A stretch of 64,000 nucleotides of DNA from Flavobacteriaceae bacterium LSUCC0859 (lineage in GTDB: Bacteria; Bacteroidota; Bacteroidia; Flavobacteriales; Flavobacteriaceae): positions 17,228 to 81,227 of the forward strand of contig JAKOGP010000007.1 of NCBI GenBank assembly GCA_022239325.1, given 5' to 3'. Shown here one piece after another: positions 37,979 through 47,857 of the stretch. Numbering within the stretch: the stretch's first letter is position 1; each line of letters starts with the position of its first letter. Position numbers and translations under genes: made by a program. The notes beneath the pieces were generated by a model. That model searched no databases. It saw nothing but the letters and a program-made list of their open reading frames with translations, and was not told the origin of the DNA.

Positions 37979-39649
37979 CTAAGAGGTGTAAGCGTCTGAA
38001 TGTACTTTTGCTACTGCCCTACCAGATGGGTCGTTCATATTTTTAAAGGCCTCATCCCACTCTAGGGCTATTGGAGTACTACAAGCCACTGAGGGCACAG
38101 AAGGTACACAGAGTGCAGCAGCGTCTGAAGGGAAATGGGTCTCAAAGATAGATCGGTAGTAAAATTCTTCTTTTGAAGTAGGCGTTTGAAGTGGGAATTT
38201 ATATTTAGCATTGGCCAATTGCTCGTCCGTCACAGCTGCAGCAACCACCTCTTTTAAGGTGTCTATCCAATTGTAACCTACACCGTCTGAAAATTGCTCT
38301 TTCTGCCTCCATGCGACTGACTCTGGCAAATATGACTCAAAGGCTTTACGCAGCACCCATTTCTCCATACGCTCTCCATGGATCATTTTATCATTGGGAT
38401 TTATGCGCATAGCTACGTCCATAAATTCTTTATCTAAAAAAGGCACCCTACCCTCAATACCCCAGGCAGCAAGAGATTTATTAGCACGTAGGCAGTCGTA
38501 CATATGTAATTTATCTAGTTTGCGAACTGTTTCTTCATGAAAGTCCTTTGCAGAAGGAGCTTTGTGAAAATACAGATACCCACCAAATAGCTCATCGGCG
38601 CCCTCGCCAGATAACACCATTTTTATGCCCATAGACTTAATCACACGAGCCATCAAATACATGGGTGTAGAGGCTCTAATAGTTGTAATGTCATAGGTTT
38701 CAAGATTGTATACCACGTCTTTTATGGCGTCTAAGCCCTCCTGAATGGTAAACTTTATTTCGTGGTGCACCGTACCAATGTGGTCTGCCACTTTTTGTGC
38801 AGCAGCTAAATCCGGAGAGCCCTCCAAACCTACAGAGAAAGAGTGTAACTGAGGCCACCATGCGTCTGTAGTGTCTCCCGACTCAATCCTTTTTTGAGCA
38901 TATTTTTTTGCAATAGCAGAGGTTACAGAAGAATCTAAACCTCCCGAAAGCAACACCCCATAAGGAACGTCAGACATAAGCTGCCTGTGAACAGCAGCCT
39001 CTAGAGCCTCTCTAATCTCTGCTATAGAAGTGGTATTGTCTTTTACCGCATCATAGTCCATCCAATCTCTTGTATACCATGGAACCAATACCCCATCTGA
39101 AGAGTGCATATAGTGCCCCGGAGGGAACAACTCAATTTTGGTACAAACACCCTCTAGAGCTTTAAGTTCAGAGGCTACATAAAAAGTGCCGTTGGCGTCC
39201 CATCCTATATACAAGGGGATAATACCCATATGATCTCTTGCCACAAAATAACTGTCCTGCTCTGAGTCGTAAATAGCAAAGCCAAATATTCCGTTGAGCT
39301 CATCTAAAAAAGAAACTCCTTTTTTCTGATACAGTGCTAAAATAACCTCACAATCTGACTGGGTTTGAAAATCATACGAACCCTCAAATTGTTTCCTGAG
39401 CTCCTGATGGTTGTATATCTCTCCGTTGGCTGCCAGTACCAATCTAGAGTCCGGACTAAACAAGGGTTGCTTTCCAGAGGCTGGGTCTACAATAGCCAAA
39501 CGCTCATGCGCCATAATGGCGTTATCACTGTCGTAAATCCCGCTCCAATCTGGACCCCTGTGTCTAATTTGTTTAGACATTTCCAATAGCTGAGGTCTCA
39601 AAACCGCTACAGATTCTTTTAAGTCAAATGCACATACAATACCACACAT
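37979..39649 (-). CDS. asnB: Asparagine synthase (glutamine-hydrolysing), AsnB type
   Basis: A 556-residue asparagine synthetase B that makes Asn from Asp, ATP and Gln. Cys2 (MCGIVCAF) is the class II glutaminase nucleophile; RHRGPDWSG and LAANGEIYNHQ complete the N-terminal domain. The synthetase part carries the pyrophosphatase loop LLSGGLDSSVTSAIA and LSGEGADELFGGY. Length matches E. coli-type AsnB. It is transcribed alone, ending at the hairpin at 37894, and a partial -7 match (CATATTTG) lies about 25 bases upstream. Confidence 0.95.
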   Translation of the reverse strand: MCGIVCAFDLKESVAVLRPQLLEMSKQIRHRGPDWSGIYDSDNAIMAHERLAIVDPASGKQPLFSPDSRLVLAANGEIYNHQELRKQFEGSYDFQTQSDCEVILALYQKKGVSFLDELNGIFGFAIYDSEQDSYFVARDHMGIIPLYIGWDANGTFYVASELKALEGVCTKIELFPPGHYMHSSDGVLVPWYTRDWMDYDAVKDNTTSIAEIREALEAAVHRQLMSDVPYGVLLSGGLDSSVTSAIAKKYAQKRIESGDTTDAWWPQLHSFSVGLEGSPDLAAAQKVADHIGTVHHEIKFTIQEGLDAIKDVVYNLETYDITTIRASTPMYLMARVIKSMGIKMVLSGEGADELFGGYLYFHKAPSAKDFHEETVRKLDKLHMYDCLRANKSLAAWGIEGRVPFLDKEFMDVAMRINPNDKMIHGERMEKWVLRKAFESYLPESVAWRQKEQFSDGVGYNWIDTLKEVVAAAVTDEQLANAKYKFPLQTPTSKEEFYYRSIFETHFPSDAAALCVPSVPSVACSTPIALEWDEAFKNMNDPSGRAVAKVHSDAYTS

Positions 39650-39792
39650 AATTATTTTCTTTAATGATGAAGCAAATATGATTTATATTGTTATTAAATG
39701 AAATAAAAAAGTTCTTTTTAATTACATTTTAAAATAAAAATTGCCATAATTGTGATTTTTTTTAATTATAACATTCTAAAATAATGAGAATA

Positions 39793-39808
39793 GCTTACAA
39801 TTGTAAGC
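39793..39808. promoter_or_regulatory. 16-bp perfect palindrome between asnB and the DUF2911 gene
   Basis: GCTTACAATTGTAAGC is a perfect inverted repeat in the 221-base divergent region, 63 bases before the DUF2911 start and 144 before asnB. It has the size and symmetry of a dimeric repressor site. The rest of the gap is AT-rich and shows no gene. Confidence 0.5.
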
Positions 39809-39870
39809 AGGCCTTTTTATATTCATCAGAAATACTGAACTTAGTGTTTTAATTATAAAACTAAACGAAG

Positions 39871-40413
39871 ATGAAAAACATTGCCCTTTATTCCATCTCT
39901 GCACTGTGCTTTCTAGCTACGAGTGTATTGAGTGCCCAAGATTTTGGTAAATTAGACGTGAGCCCCATGGACATTGCTTGGTACCCTGCGAAACATATGG
40001 ACGCCAACAAAAAAATGCGAGTGATTTACAACAGACCTCAACTTAAAAATAGGTCCTTAGAGACTCTGGCTCCTGCAAATGCAGTATGGAGAACTGGTGC
40101 CAATGAGGCCCCAGAAATCACTTTTTACCAAGATGTTGTTTTTGGAGGCAAAGACATTGCAGCTGGCACCTATGCCCTATTTAGCATACCCGGAGAAAAT
40201 AGCTGGACCATCATTTTGAACAGCAAACTTAACCAATGGGGGTCATACTCATATGATAAAAGTGCAGACGTAGCCCGGGTACAGGCCATTGTGACTCAGG
40301 AAGAAGAAGCACTTGAATACTTTAGTATGATTTTTCATGAAGACAACGGAAATCTTCAGCTTTCCATGGGTTGGGACAATCTAAGAGTACATGTTCCAGT
40401 TAGTGTAAAATAA
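39871..40413 (+). CDS. DUF2911 secreted protein
   Basis: A 180-residue exported protein with a signal peptide (about 1-22, ending LSAQ). The single DUF2911 domain begins with the SPMDIAWYPAKH region and contains IYNRPQLKNR, VWRTGANEAPEITFYQDV and AGTYALFSIPGENSWTIILN, all usual for this Bacteroidota family. Its function is not known. It is flanked by a palindrome on the 5-prime side and a strong terminator on the 3-prime side, so it is a single-gene transcript. Confidence 0.88.
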   Translation: MKNIALYSISALCFLATSVLSAQDFGKLDVSPMDIAWYPAKHMDANKKMRVIYNRPQLKNRSLETLAPANAVWRTGANEAPEITFYQDVVFGGKDIAAGTYALFSIPGENSWTIILNSKLNQWGSYSYDKSADVARVQAIVTQEEEALEYFSMIFHEDNGNLQLSMGWDNLRVHVPVSVK

Positions 40414-40432
40414 TCCTAGATACTTTCTCATT

Positions 40433-40467
40433 AAAAAAAAGGCCCGCAGTTTGCGGGCCTTTTTTTA
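40433..40467. terminator. Bidirectional terminator after the DUF2911 gene
   Basis: Perfect stem GGCCCGCA/TGCGGGCC (40441-40448 with 40452-40459), with eight A before and eight T after. It serves both the DUF2911 gene and the convergent amidohydrolase gene. Confidence 0.93.
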
Positions 40468-40485
40468 CACATCAAATGAGGGAGC

Positions 40486-42117
40486 CTACTCCTGATAAAC
40501 TAGCTCCCCACCGATAAAGGTCTTATGAACTTGAACCCCTGGCACCTCTTGCAGAGGAATAGTCATCATGTCTTGGTTGTAAATGACAAAATCTGCCATC
40601 TTCCCAACACTTATACTACCACGCTCTTCTTCTTGAAAATTAGAGTATGCCGCCCAAAGGGTCATGCCCTTTAGGGTCTCTTCCCTACTTAGAGCGTCTT
40701 GCATTTGAAAGCCTTCAGCAGGGTAAGCCTGTGTGTCTTGGCGCGCTGTAGCGGCTAAGAAAGTAAGAAATGGACTCACCTGTTCTACCGGAAAGTCGGT
40801 ACCTAAAGCAATACTTCCTGCCTTATCTAGAAGCGTCTTAAAGGCATAGGCCCCTTTCATTCGCTCTGCACCTAATCTTTCTTCTGCCCAATACATGTCT
40901 GAGGTGGCATGTGTGGGCTGTACAGAGGGTATGATTCCAGTAGAAAAATAATCAAAATCTTCTGGGCTTATAATCTGAGCGTGCTCCACCTTCCAGCGTT
41001 TGTCAGATGTGCCTACCAAGGCCGCTTTATAAGCTCTTAGTACCGCTATATTTGCAGAGTCCCCAATAGCGTGGGTATTCATTTGATAGTCTGTGGCAGC
41101 TAATCTATGCGCTAGGGCTTGTATGTCTTCCACAGGAGTGACCATGGCACCAAAATGTCCAGGCCTGTCTGAATACTCAGATCTGAGTGTAGCCCCTCTA
41201 GAGCCCAATGCGCCGTCTGCATATACCTTAACAGAGCTTACTCTAAGCCGCTCAGTTTCTATAATGCCCTTAGGAAGAAAATATTCCAAATTGGCCTCAG
41301 AATTGCTCACCATAGCGTATACCCTAATTTTTAAATCTCCAGTCTGTTGTAAACTATCTATAGCTTCTATCACCTGCCTATTAAGACCTGCGTCATTTAC
41401 TGTGGTTAGACCATAAGAAACTGCAATTTCCTGAGCGTCTTTTAGAGCGGTTACAATATCTAAATTTGTGGGTTTGGGCATTACAGCGTCTACAAGACCC
41501 ATGGGGTTGTCTACCAAAATACCCATAAGGGTACCATTTTCAATTTCTATACTCCCCCCTGCTACCTTGGTGTTAACAGTAATTCCTGCAAGGTCTAAGG
41601 CAGCCTGATTCACTAAATACGCATGGCCATCTACCCGTTCTAAGGCCACTGGAGTGTTCGGAAACAAGGTGTCTAAGGCAGCTTTGTTGGGGTATTTTTT
41701 AACTTCCCAATCATTCTGGTCCCAACCTCTACCTCTAATAAAAGTACTTGGTTTTTCATCGTTAAAAGCCACCACCCTTTCCAGTACTTCCTCATAAGAC
41801 TGGGTGCCCACCAAGTCTACCACCTGCTGGTTTTGACCCAAGCCGTAAAAATGACAGTGAGCGTCTATTAGCCCAGGAGTCACAGCCTTGCCTTGAGCGT
41901 CTACAACCTCTTTAGATGTATATTGAGAAAGAAGATCTTCAGACTCCCCAACAGCCACAAAACGGCCTTGGTGAACTGCAAAAGCAGTAGCGCTCTCTTG
42001 GTCTTGATCTACGGTATACACCTTAGCGTTTATCACCAACAGATCTACCTTTTCTTTTTTAGTACAACTTATGGCCACAAGAGCAAGAGTCAATACAAGG
42101 ATATTTTTAATTTTCAT
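40486..42117 (-). CDS. Amidohydrolase-family lipoprotein (YtcJ-like)
   Basis: A 543-residue metal-dependent hydrolase of the amidohydrolase-3 (YtcJ) group, anchored as a lipoprotein (VAISC, Cys18). The metal site begins with GLIDAHCHFYGLG; the barrel continues with WDQNDWE, NTHAIGDSAN and LGTDFPVEQVSPF, and the C-terminal beta cap has the GSISVGKMADFVIYNQD block. YtcJ-like proteins hydrolyse amide or related bonds in unknown substrates. An exported form is common in marine Bacteroidota. It follows the barrel gene at 42164 on the same strand with a 46-base gap. Confidence 0.88.
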   Translation of the reverse strand: MKIKNILVLTLALVAISCTKKEKVDLLVINAKVYTVDQDQESATAFAVHQGRFVAVGESEDLLSQYTSKEVVDAQGKAVTPGLIDAHCHFYGLGQNQQVVDLVGTQSYEEVLERVVAFNDEKPSTFIRGRGWDQNDWEVKKYPNKAALDTLFPNTPVALERVDGHAYLVNQAALDLAGITVNTKVAGGSIEIENGTLMGILVDNPMGLVDAVMPKPTNLDIVTALKDAQEIAVSYGLTTVNDAGLNRQVIEAIDSLQQTGDLKIRVYAMVSNSEANLEYFLPKGIIETERLRVSSVKVYADGALGSRGATLRSEYSDRPGHFGAMVTPVEDIQALAHRLAATDYQMNTHAIGDSANIAVLRAYKAALVGTSDKRWKVEHAQIISPEDFDYFSTGIIPSVQPTHATSDMYWAEERLGAERMKGAYAFKTLLDKAGSIALGTDFPVEQVSPFLTFLAATARQDTQAYPAEGFQMQDALSREETLKGMTLWAAYSNFQEEERGSISVGKMADFVIYNQDMMTIPLQEVPGVQVHKTFIGGELVYQE

Positions 42118-42163
42118 GAACCAGATTTTTAAGCTTTAAATATACAGAAGTAATTTGGAATTA

Positions 42164-44002
42164 CTAGAGTTCAAAACCATATCTGGCTCCTAATAGTACC
42201 ATTCTAGGAGGAGCGTTAAAACCAGACCACATTTCGTAGACACTACCACCTAGGTTAGTGCCCTTTAAAAACAAATCCAAGCGATCATTAAGCCTGTAAT
42301 CCATTCGCAGGTCTAAACGGCCATAAGCAGGAAGATCATACACAAAAGAAGGCAAGGGTCCCGGTATAACAAATGAAACCAATTGGCTTTCTCTAACGGC
42401 TCGCTTACCCACATAATTCCAACTGAGGTCTAGTTTAAAACGTTCAGAAAGATCTAGCGCAGCCCCCATATAAGCAGTCTCTTCTGGCAGGTGCCAGGCC
42501 TCTTCTTCTACCGTCATACTGTAGCGGTTGGTCTCGTATTGGCCTCTGAGTTTCAATACCCCAAAAGCCTCTAGAGATAAAGAAGCTCCAAAACTGCTTT
42601 GGTCTATAGCGTCATACACTACGGCAAAGCTATTCCCAGCATTAAAACCTCTCTCGAAGGTTCTAAAATAATTAGAAGGATTGGCCACAAAAAGAGGCGC
42701 AGAAGCTATAGATTGCTGTTTCCAATAGCCTTCATAAGAAAAGGATCCAAGGGCTCCTTTGACTCCCATTTGTAGCCAATACCTTCTGTCTGTTGGTAAG
42801 ATGGTTAAACTGGGAGAAACAAATGGATTCTCATTCACAAAGCCCTCAAAACTTTGGAGCTCATAATCCCCCTCTAAACGCCCGTAGAGCATGATTTTTT
42901 TATCTACCAAACCATAGTGCGCATATATATCTGGGTAGGCCCTAACGGGCGATGCCGTCTCGTTTACCACATTGGTATACATGATTTTAGCCCCTAGTTT
43001 AAAAAATCCAGCCCCCTGAGACCATTGGACATTTGGCGCTATGAATCCCTTAAAAAACCCATACTTTTCTGGAGTAAAGCTCTCAAAAGAAGACAAAGAA
43101 TTTGTTTTAAAACCGCCACCCACATAAACGGCACCAGCATAAACAGCCAGAGGCACATTGCCCAGCGGGAACTCCCAATGAGAATTTAATTGGGCCTGCT
43201 GCTCCTGGGAGGCAGTACGGTCTCTAAAATAGTGGAGGTTCATGTTCAATTGTTTAAACACCCCCTTGTCCTTAGAATATTGAGCATGTATTTGACCGCC
43301 AAAATACCCCTGCTGAATATCTAGGTTTTCAGCTGTATTGGGATATACTACAGAAAGAGCAGATAGATTTGGTGTTTTGCCTTGAGCCGCTACAGGAGTA
43401 TTTGCATAGGCGTCCTCCAAACCCAATCCATACCAAGAATTGGCCAAATGGTTTAGTTTAAGTCCTACAGACAGATGCGTCTCTCTTTTATCATAGGCAT
43501 ACCCCCCAAATAGCTCACTGTCAAAAAAATTGCTATCCCAAGGTATGTTGGGTAAGTCTGCCGCCATACTTTGGTGGGTGGCTCCCCAATAATAACGTTC
43601 GTATCTAGAGATTTTATACCTGGTTTCGTAGAGCAAATCTGCAGTGGCGCGCATACCCAAACCAAACTGAAGCATGCTGTTGTAGTCCGGAGCAGCTTTC
43701 TCCATGGGAAGCTTTTTAGGGTCTCCCAAGGCAGGCAAAAAGGTAGAGGCCACTGGAAAATTTATAATTTGGTACTGCAGCACCATTTTTTTGGGCAACA
43801 CATAGTCTGAAAGCAAAGGTGCTAATATGGGTTTAGGCCCCACCAAAACAACAGGTGCATAATTTTTTACAACCGTTACAGACTCTACTCCTAGGTCCGA
43901 GTCTTGGGCATACAACTGGGAGCTTTCTACCGCGAATTGGAACCATAAAACACTAAAAATAGCAAGAGGCTTACCAATGGAACTAAAGTGCTTCATCTTC
44001 AT
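42164..44002 (-). CDS. Outer-membrane beta-barrel protein without plug domain
   Basis: An outer-membrane protein of about 610 residues. After a signal peptide ending in LYAQ, the short segment ESVTVVKNYAPVV and the YQIINFPVASTFLPALG block mark a flavobacterial family often labelled TonB-dependent receptor. No plug domain is visible; the remainder is amphipathic strands ending in the aromatic LGARYGFEL. It is probably a porin-like barrel. It overlaps the TPR gene upstream by 20 bases (a start at 43996 or 44023 is also possible), so the two are coupled. A 7-bp stem overlaps its stop codon. Confidence 0.78.
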   Translation of the reverse strand: MKMKHFSSIGKPLAIFSVLWFQFAVESSQLYAQDSDLGVESVTVVKNYAPVVLVGPKPILAPLLSDYVLPKKMVLQYQIINFPVASTFLPALGDPKKLPMEKAAPDYNSMLQFGLGMRATADLLYETRYKISRYERYYWGATHQSMAADLPNIPWDSNFFDSELFGGYAYDKRETHLSVGLKLNHLANSWYGLGLEDAYANTPVAAQGKTPNLSALSVVYPNTAENLDIQQGYFGGQIHAQYSKDKGVFKQLNMNLHYFRDRTASQEQQAQLNSHWEFPLGNVPLAVYAGAVYVGGGFKTNSLSSFESFTPEKYGFFKGFIAPNVQWSQGAGFFKLGAKIMYTNVVNETASPVRAYPDIYAHYGLVDKKIMLYGRLEGDYELQSFEGFVNENPFVSPSLTILPTDRRYWLQMGVKGALGSFSYEGYWKQQSIASAPLFVANPSNYFRTFERGFNAGNSFAVVYDAIDQSSFGASLSLEAFGVLKLRGQYETNRYSMTVEEEAWHLPEETAYMGAALDLSERFKLDLSWNYVGKRAVRESQLVSFVIPGPLPSFVYDLPAYGRLDLRMDYRLNDRLDLFLKGTNLGGSVYEMWSGFNAPPRMVLLGARYGFEL

Positions 44003-47000
44003 CTGAATTAGGGGTTTGTGCATCTTGCTGGGTAGCAGCCAATCTATCTTTAGCTTGTGCTACCAAAGCAGGGAATTGAGAAAAATTGTCTATCATATTT
44101 TGCCAAATAAAATGGGCCTGAAACAAGTCTTCCATAGCATAAAAGTTTTCTGCCATAAGTAATAGCCCCTTGGCTGCCCACTCTTTGTATGGTGCATAGT
44201 CTCGAGCTAATTCTTGAACTAGCGCATTGGAGGCTGTATAATCTTCCGATTTCTGGGTGTAAAAAGCCATCCAGTACAAGGACTCTGCGCCCAGTGCTCC
44301 ACTGGCCTGTTCCTTTAATTTTGAATAAGCAGCCATGGCTTTAGCAGAGTCTCCTTGGGCTTGAGCGGCCCTAGCTAACATAATTTGAGCGTCTAAACGA
44401 ATGGGAGTGGCTACCTCTTCTAAAGCCAGCACCTCATTGGCGTAGGAAACTAAGTCTGAGAACTGCTTATTTTCATAGGAAAGTTTCATCAAATTACTCA
44501 GTGCAAAGGTGTAATGGCTTGGGTCCTGGGCCATAGATCTTAATTTTTTCAAATCTTCAGTCGGGTCCCCTCCTAGTTGCTGCTCTAATTTTATAGTGAC
44601 CAAAGCCATTAGGGCTGCCTCTGCATTGGGAGAAGCCATTTTTACAAGCGCTTCAAAAAGGGGCAATGCCTTTTTATATTGGGCGGCCTCCCTGTAAGAT
44701 GTAGCCAAATCATAAGTAATCTCTACAAAGTGCAAGCCATTGGGGAAATCTTCTAAGTAGGTTTCCAAACGCCTGATTTTCTCAGGCAAAGGAGCCATTG
44801 CATTTTTAAGCTGGAGCTGCTCATAGCTTTCCTGATCCAATTCTTCGTTGTCTGGCAGAGGAATGTCCAGCGCAGCCAACCAATTCCTATAGGCCTGTAC
44901 CTGGTCCAATTCCAAATAAATTCTTTTGGCAGAGACACGGGCCTGAGAAAAGGCGTCAGAATTTTTATAGGCTTTACCCATCTGTTTAAAAACAGCCAAT
45001 GCCTCTTCAGACTTGGACTGATTGTAAAACAAAAGGCCTTTTTTTAACATGGCATCTGGAACCTCAGCAGATGTTGGAAAAAGAGAGATGAGTTTGTCAA
45101 AACTTTCAATAGCTAAAGATGGCTCATCTTGAGCAGCGTAAGCCATACCTAATTCTAAAAGCGCCTTGGGATAATATCTGGGGCTCACAGAAATACGTTC
45201 AAAACCCTTTAATCTCTCTATTTTCTGATCTAACAGCCCCATAAGCCCCATAGCCATAGCTCCGTTAAAAGCGGCATAGGCCTTTAATTTAGGTACCTCA
45301 TTTAAGGTTCTGTTATAATAAATAAGCGCATTTTTAAAATCTCCCATACTGTAGTAAGCGTCTGCCAGCCTCACTAGAGTCTCCTGATATTCAAAACTCA
45401 AACTTTCCCCACCCTGAGCTATACTCTCAAATTGTCTGAACTCTACCACAGCTTTGTCATAAGCCTTAGTCTTAAAGAACGCATAGGCTTTCTGATAATG
45501 CCTTAGTTGTTGCAATCGCTTTGGCAATAATTTATAATGAGGTTCTAATTTCTGTAAGGACTCTAAAGCTCTTGGATAATCATAGGCTCTCATGTTTACC
45601 TCTGCCTGCCAAAAATACGCCTGTGCAGCTACATCCGTTTGCTGGTCTATCTTTAAAATATAACTGAGGTAGTTTGCTGCCTTGGAGTAAGCTTCACGAT
45701 CCATAGCCTCTAAAGCAGCTCGTAAAGCTAAATCTTGCTGCTGTGCGCTATTTGCTAGATCAGGCATTTTTGCTACTAAATCCAGGGCCCCTTGATAGTT
45801 TTTTTCTAACAAAAAGGCATGGAGAAGTAAGTTTTTAAGTTGTGTGGTTTGAGGGTCCTGTGGGTATTCCCGAATAAAATCTCCCAAAACTTCTCCAATA
45901 GCCTCAAAAGGATTGCCTTGTTCGTAACTTAGCTTAGCATACTGCAAAGCCGCATCCTTTGCTATATCTTTATCAAAAGCCAACACAGACGCCTGCTTAA
46001 AGGCATTAGTCGCAGCAGATTTTTGATGGTTCTTGAGGTAAGACGCCCCCAAATAGTAGTAAGCGTTTTGTGACAGAGCATCCTTACCCTCTGTGATCTT
46101 GTTAAAATAAGACTGGGCTTTTTCATATTCTTGTGTGGCGTAAAAACTATACCCTAATTGATAAAAATCTTCAGCAGACCAACGCCTTCTTTGCCCTTTA
46201 TATGCCTCTAAATAAGGAATGGCCAGCTCGTATTTTTCAAGATTAAAATAAGCCTCTCCAATGATCTTATTAAGCTCAGAGCGTTCTTTAACAGAAGACA
46301 AAGGCAAATAATCTAAGGCGGTTTCTAAAGCCTTAGAAAAATCACCTTCTTTAAAGTAAATATCTGCTAAAAAATAGCCATTCTGATTTTGGGACTTGTC
46401 TGGACCAGAGGAGGTAAAAACATCCTTTGCCAAAGCATAGTCTCCCCCAACATATGAGATATACCCCAAATAATAGTTTGCTTGAGAACCCCATGTTTTA
46501 TCTGTAGCTACCTTACTCAACAAGGGTAATGCACCCTTGTAATCTTTAACAGCAAAAAGAGAGTAGCCATAGGAAAAATAATAAGTCATTAAATCCTTTG
46601 AAGAGATCTGAGAGGGAATTACGCGAGCAAACCAAGGCAGGGCTGCAGCGTATTGGCCTTTGTTAAAATAATCCCCTGCCAATCTAAAATAAATATCTGT
46701 AGCGTAAATAGAGCTTGGGAAGCGTTGCACAAATTGGTCTACCAAATCCACGGCATTTTTTTGAGATAAATACACCGCAGACATCAGTTGCAAATACAAA
46801 GCCTGCTCTGCTATAAGAGCATCTGAATTAGTAGTTAGGGGAGCCACCGTTTCTTGCACCCTATGGTAGCGTTTAGCGCTAAACCAATCCTGTACCCGCT
46901 CCATAGATTGCAGCGCGTATGAATCTCCTATCACAGACTGAGCATGCCCAGAAAATAGGAAGCTAAAAAAAAGAAAACCAATTAAAAAAGAACTCAGGAA

Positions 47001-47006
47001 TCTCAT
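43983..47006 (-). CDS. Large periplasmic tetratricopeptide-repeat protein
   Basis: A 1,007-residue exported protein (signal peptide 1-23, ending GHAQ) built of many TPR-like helix pairs throughout, for example YYFSYGYSLFAVKDYKGALPLL, NYYLGYISYVGGDYALAKDVF and AYYYLGASYLKNHQKSAATNAF. It has no catalytic domain; TPR arrays bind proteins. The stop overlaps the start of the beta-barrel gene, and the pairing recurs in other flavobacteria as I recall. A joint role in outer-membrane assembly or transport is inferred. It is divergent from the FtsE-like gene with 134 bases between the start codons. Confidence 0.85.
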   Translation of the reverse strand: MRFLSSFLIGFLFFSFLFSGHAQSVIGDSYALQSMERVQDWFSAKRYHRVQETVAPLTTNSDALIAEQALYLQLMSAVYLSQKNAVDLVDQFVQRFPSSIYATDIYFRLAGDYFNKGQYAAALPWFARVIPSQISSKDLMTYYFSYGYSLFAVKDYKGALPLLSKVATDKTWGSQANYYLGYISYVGGDYALAKDVFTSSGPDKSQNQNGYFLADIYFKEGDFSKALETALDYLPLSSVKERSELNKIIGEAYFNLEKYELAIPYLEAYKGQRRRWSAEDFYQLGYSFYATQEYEKAQSYFNKITEGKDALSQNAYYYLGASYLKNHQKSAATNAFKQASVLAFDKDIAKDAALQYAKLSYEQGNPFEAIGEVLGDFIREYPQDPQTTQLKNLLLHAFLLEKNYQGALDLVAKMPDLANSAQQQDLALRAALEAMDREAYSKAANYLSYILKIDQQTDVAAQAYFWQAEVNMRAYDYPRALESLQKLEPHYKLLPKRLQQLRHYQKAYAFFKTKAYDKAVVEFRQFESIAQGGESLSFEYQETLVRLADAYYSMGDFKNALIYYNRTLNEVPKLKAYAAFNGAMAMGLMGLLDQKIERLKGFERISVSPRYYPKALLELGMAYAAQDEPSLAIESFDKLISLFPTSAEVPDAMLKKGLLFYNQSKSEEALAVFKQMGKAYKNSDAFSQARVSAKRIYLELDQVQAYRNWLAALDIPLPDNEELDQESYEQLQLKNAMAPLPEKIRRLETYLEDFPNGLHFVEITYDLATSYREAAQYKKALPLFEALVKMASPNAEAALMALVTIKLEQQLGGDPTEDLKKLRSMAQDPSHYTFALSNLMKLSYENKQFSDLVSYANEVLALEEVATPIRLDAQIMLARAAQAQGDSAKAMAAYSKLKEQASGALGAESLYWMAFYTQKSEDYTASNALVQELARDYAPYKEWAAKGLLLMAENFYAMEDLFQAHFIWQNMIDNFSQFPALVAQAKDRLAATQQDAQTPNSDEDEAL

Positions 47007-47140
47007 AAAAAATTAAATAAGCAAAAGGTTTCATTATCTAAACGCTCCCAAAACAAAATAAGTATAAGGGAATGGAAATTTAAAAAACCTATGGGGTGTT
47101 ACAAAAGAACTTAGTACATTTATATGAACAATTTTTATAC

Positions 47141-47824
47141 ATGTCTACACCCATTTTACACATTCAAGACGCGCAGATATTTCAGGAGCAAAACATGGTC
47201 TTACAAGACGTAAACCTATCTCTAAATAAAGGAGAATTTATCTATTTGATAGGAAAAACAGGCAGTGGAAAAAGCAGTCTTATGAAAACACTTTTCGGAG
47301 AGCTTCCTCTGAGAGTGGGAAACGGGCAAATAGTAGGTTATAACTTAGCTGGCCTCAAAGAGGCCGATATTCCTTTTTTACGTCGCAAAATAGGAATGGT
47401 ATTTCAGGATTTTAAACTATTGCCAGATCGCAGTGTAGAAAAGAACCTTCACTTTGTGCTCCAGGCAACCGGATGGAAAGACCCTCAAGAAATAAATGCC
47501 AAAGCCCAAGAGGTCCTAGACAAAGTAGGAATGAAAACCAAAGGGTTTAAATTCCCGCACGAACTTTCGGGAGGAGAACAGCAAAGAGTTGCTATTGCCA
47601 GGGCGCTATTAAATGACCCAGAACTCATCTTGGCAGACGAACCCACAGGAAATCTTGACCCTCAAACCTCAGTAGAAGTCATGAAAGTGCTCATGGACAT
47701 ACATGAAAGTGGCAGGAGTATTTTAATGTCTACTCATGACTATGCCTTACTACTCAAGTTCCCTTTCAAAACCCTAAAATGTGACGGCGGACAGATTTTT
47801 GAAGTAGTTCAAAAAGCGCTGTGA
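47141..47824 (+). CDS. ftsE: FtsE-like ABC transporter ATP-binding protein
   Basis: A 227-residue ATPase: Walker A GKTGSGKSS, Q-loop GMVFQDFKLL, signature LSGGEQQRVAIARALL, Walker B LILADEPTGNLD, H-loop STHDY. FtsE works with FtsX at the division site to activate peptidoglycan hydrolases. A GTG at 47096 opens the frame 15 codons earlier, but MSTPILHIQDAQIFQEQ is the normal start, and a -7-like TACATTTA lies between the two. ftsX is not adjacent, so the partner must be elsewhere. It is 33 bases upstream of ppgK. Confidence 0.85.
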   Translation: MSTPILHIQDAQIFQEQNMVLQDVNLSLNKGEFIYLIGKTGSGKSSLMKTLFGELPLRVGNGQIVGYNLAGLKEADIPFLRRKIGMVFQDFKLLPDRSVEKNLHFVLQATGWKDPQEINAKAQEVLDKVGMKTKGFKFPHELSGGEQQRVAIARALLNDPELILADEPTGNLDPQTSVEVMKVLMDIHESGRSILMSTHDYALLLKFPFKTLKCDGGQIFEVVQKAL

Positions 47825-47857
47825 TATTTTTTTTGTTTATTTGCTTTAACAAAGCCA

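Noticed and set aside
42149..42165. 7-bp hairpin at the stop codon of the barrel gene as terminator
   Set aside because: Overlaps the stop codon, is AT-rich and has no proper T-run; termination is doubtful.
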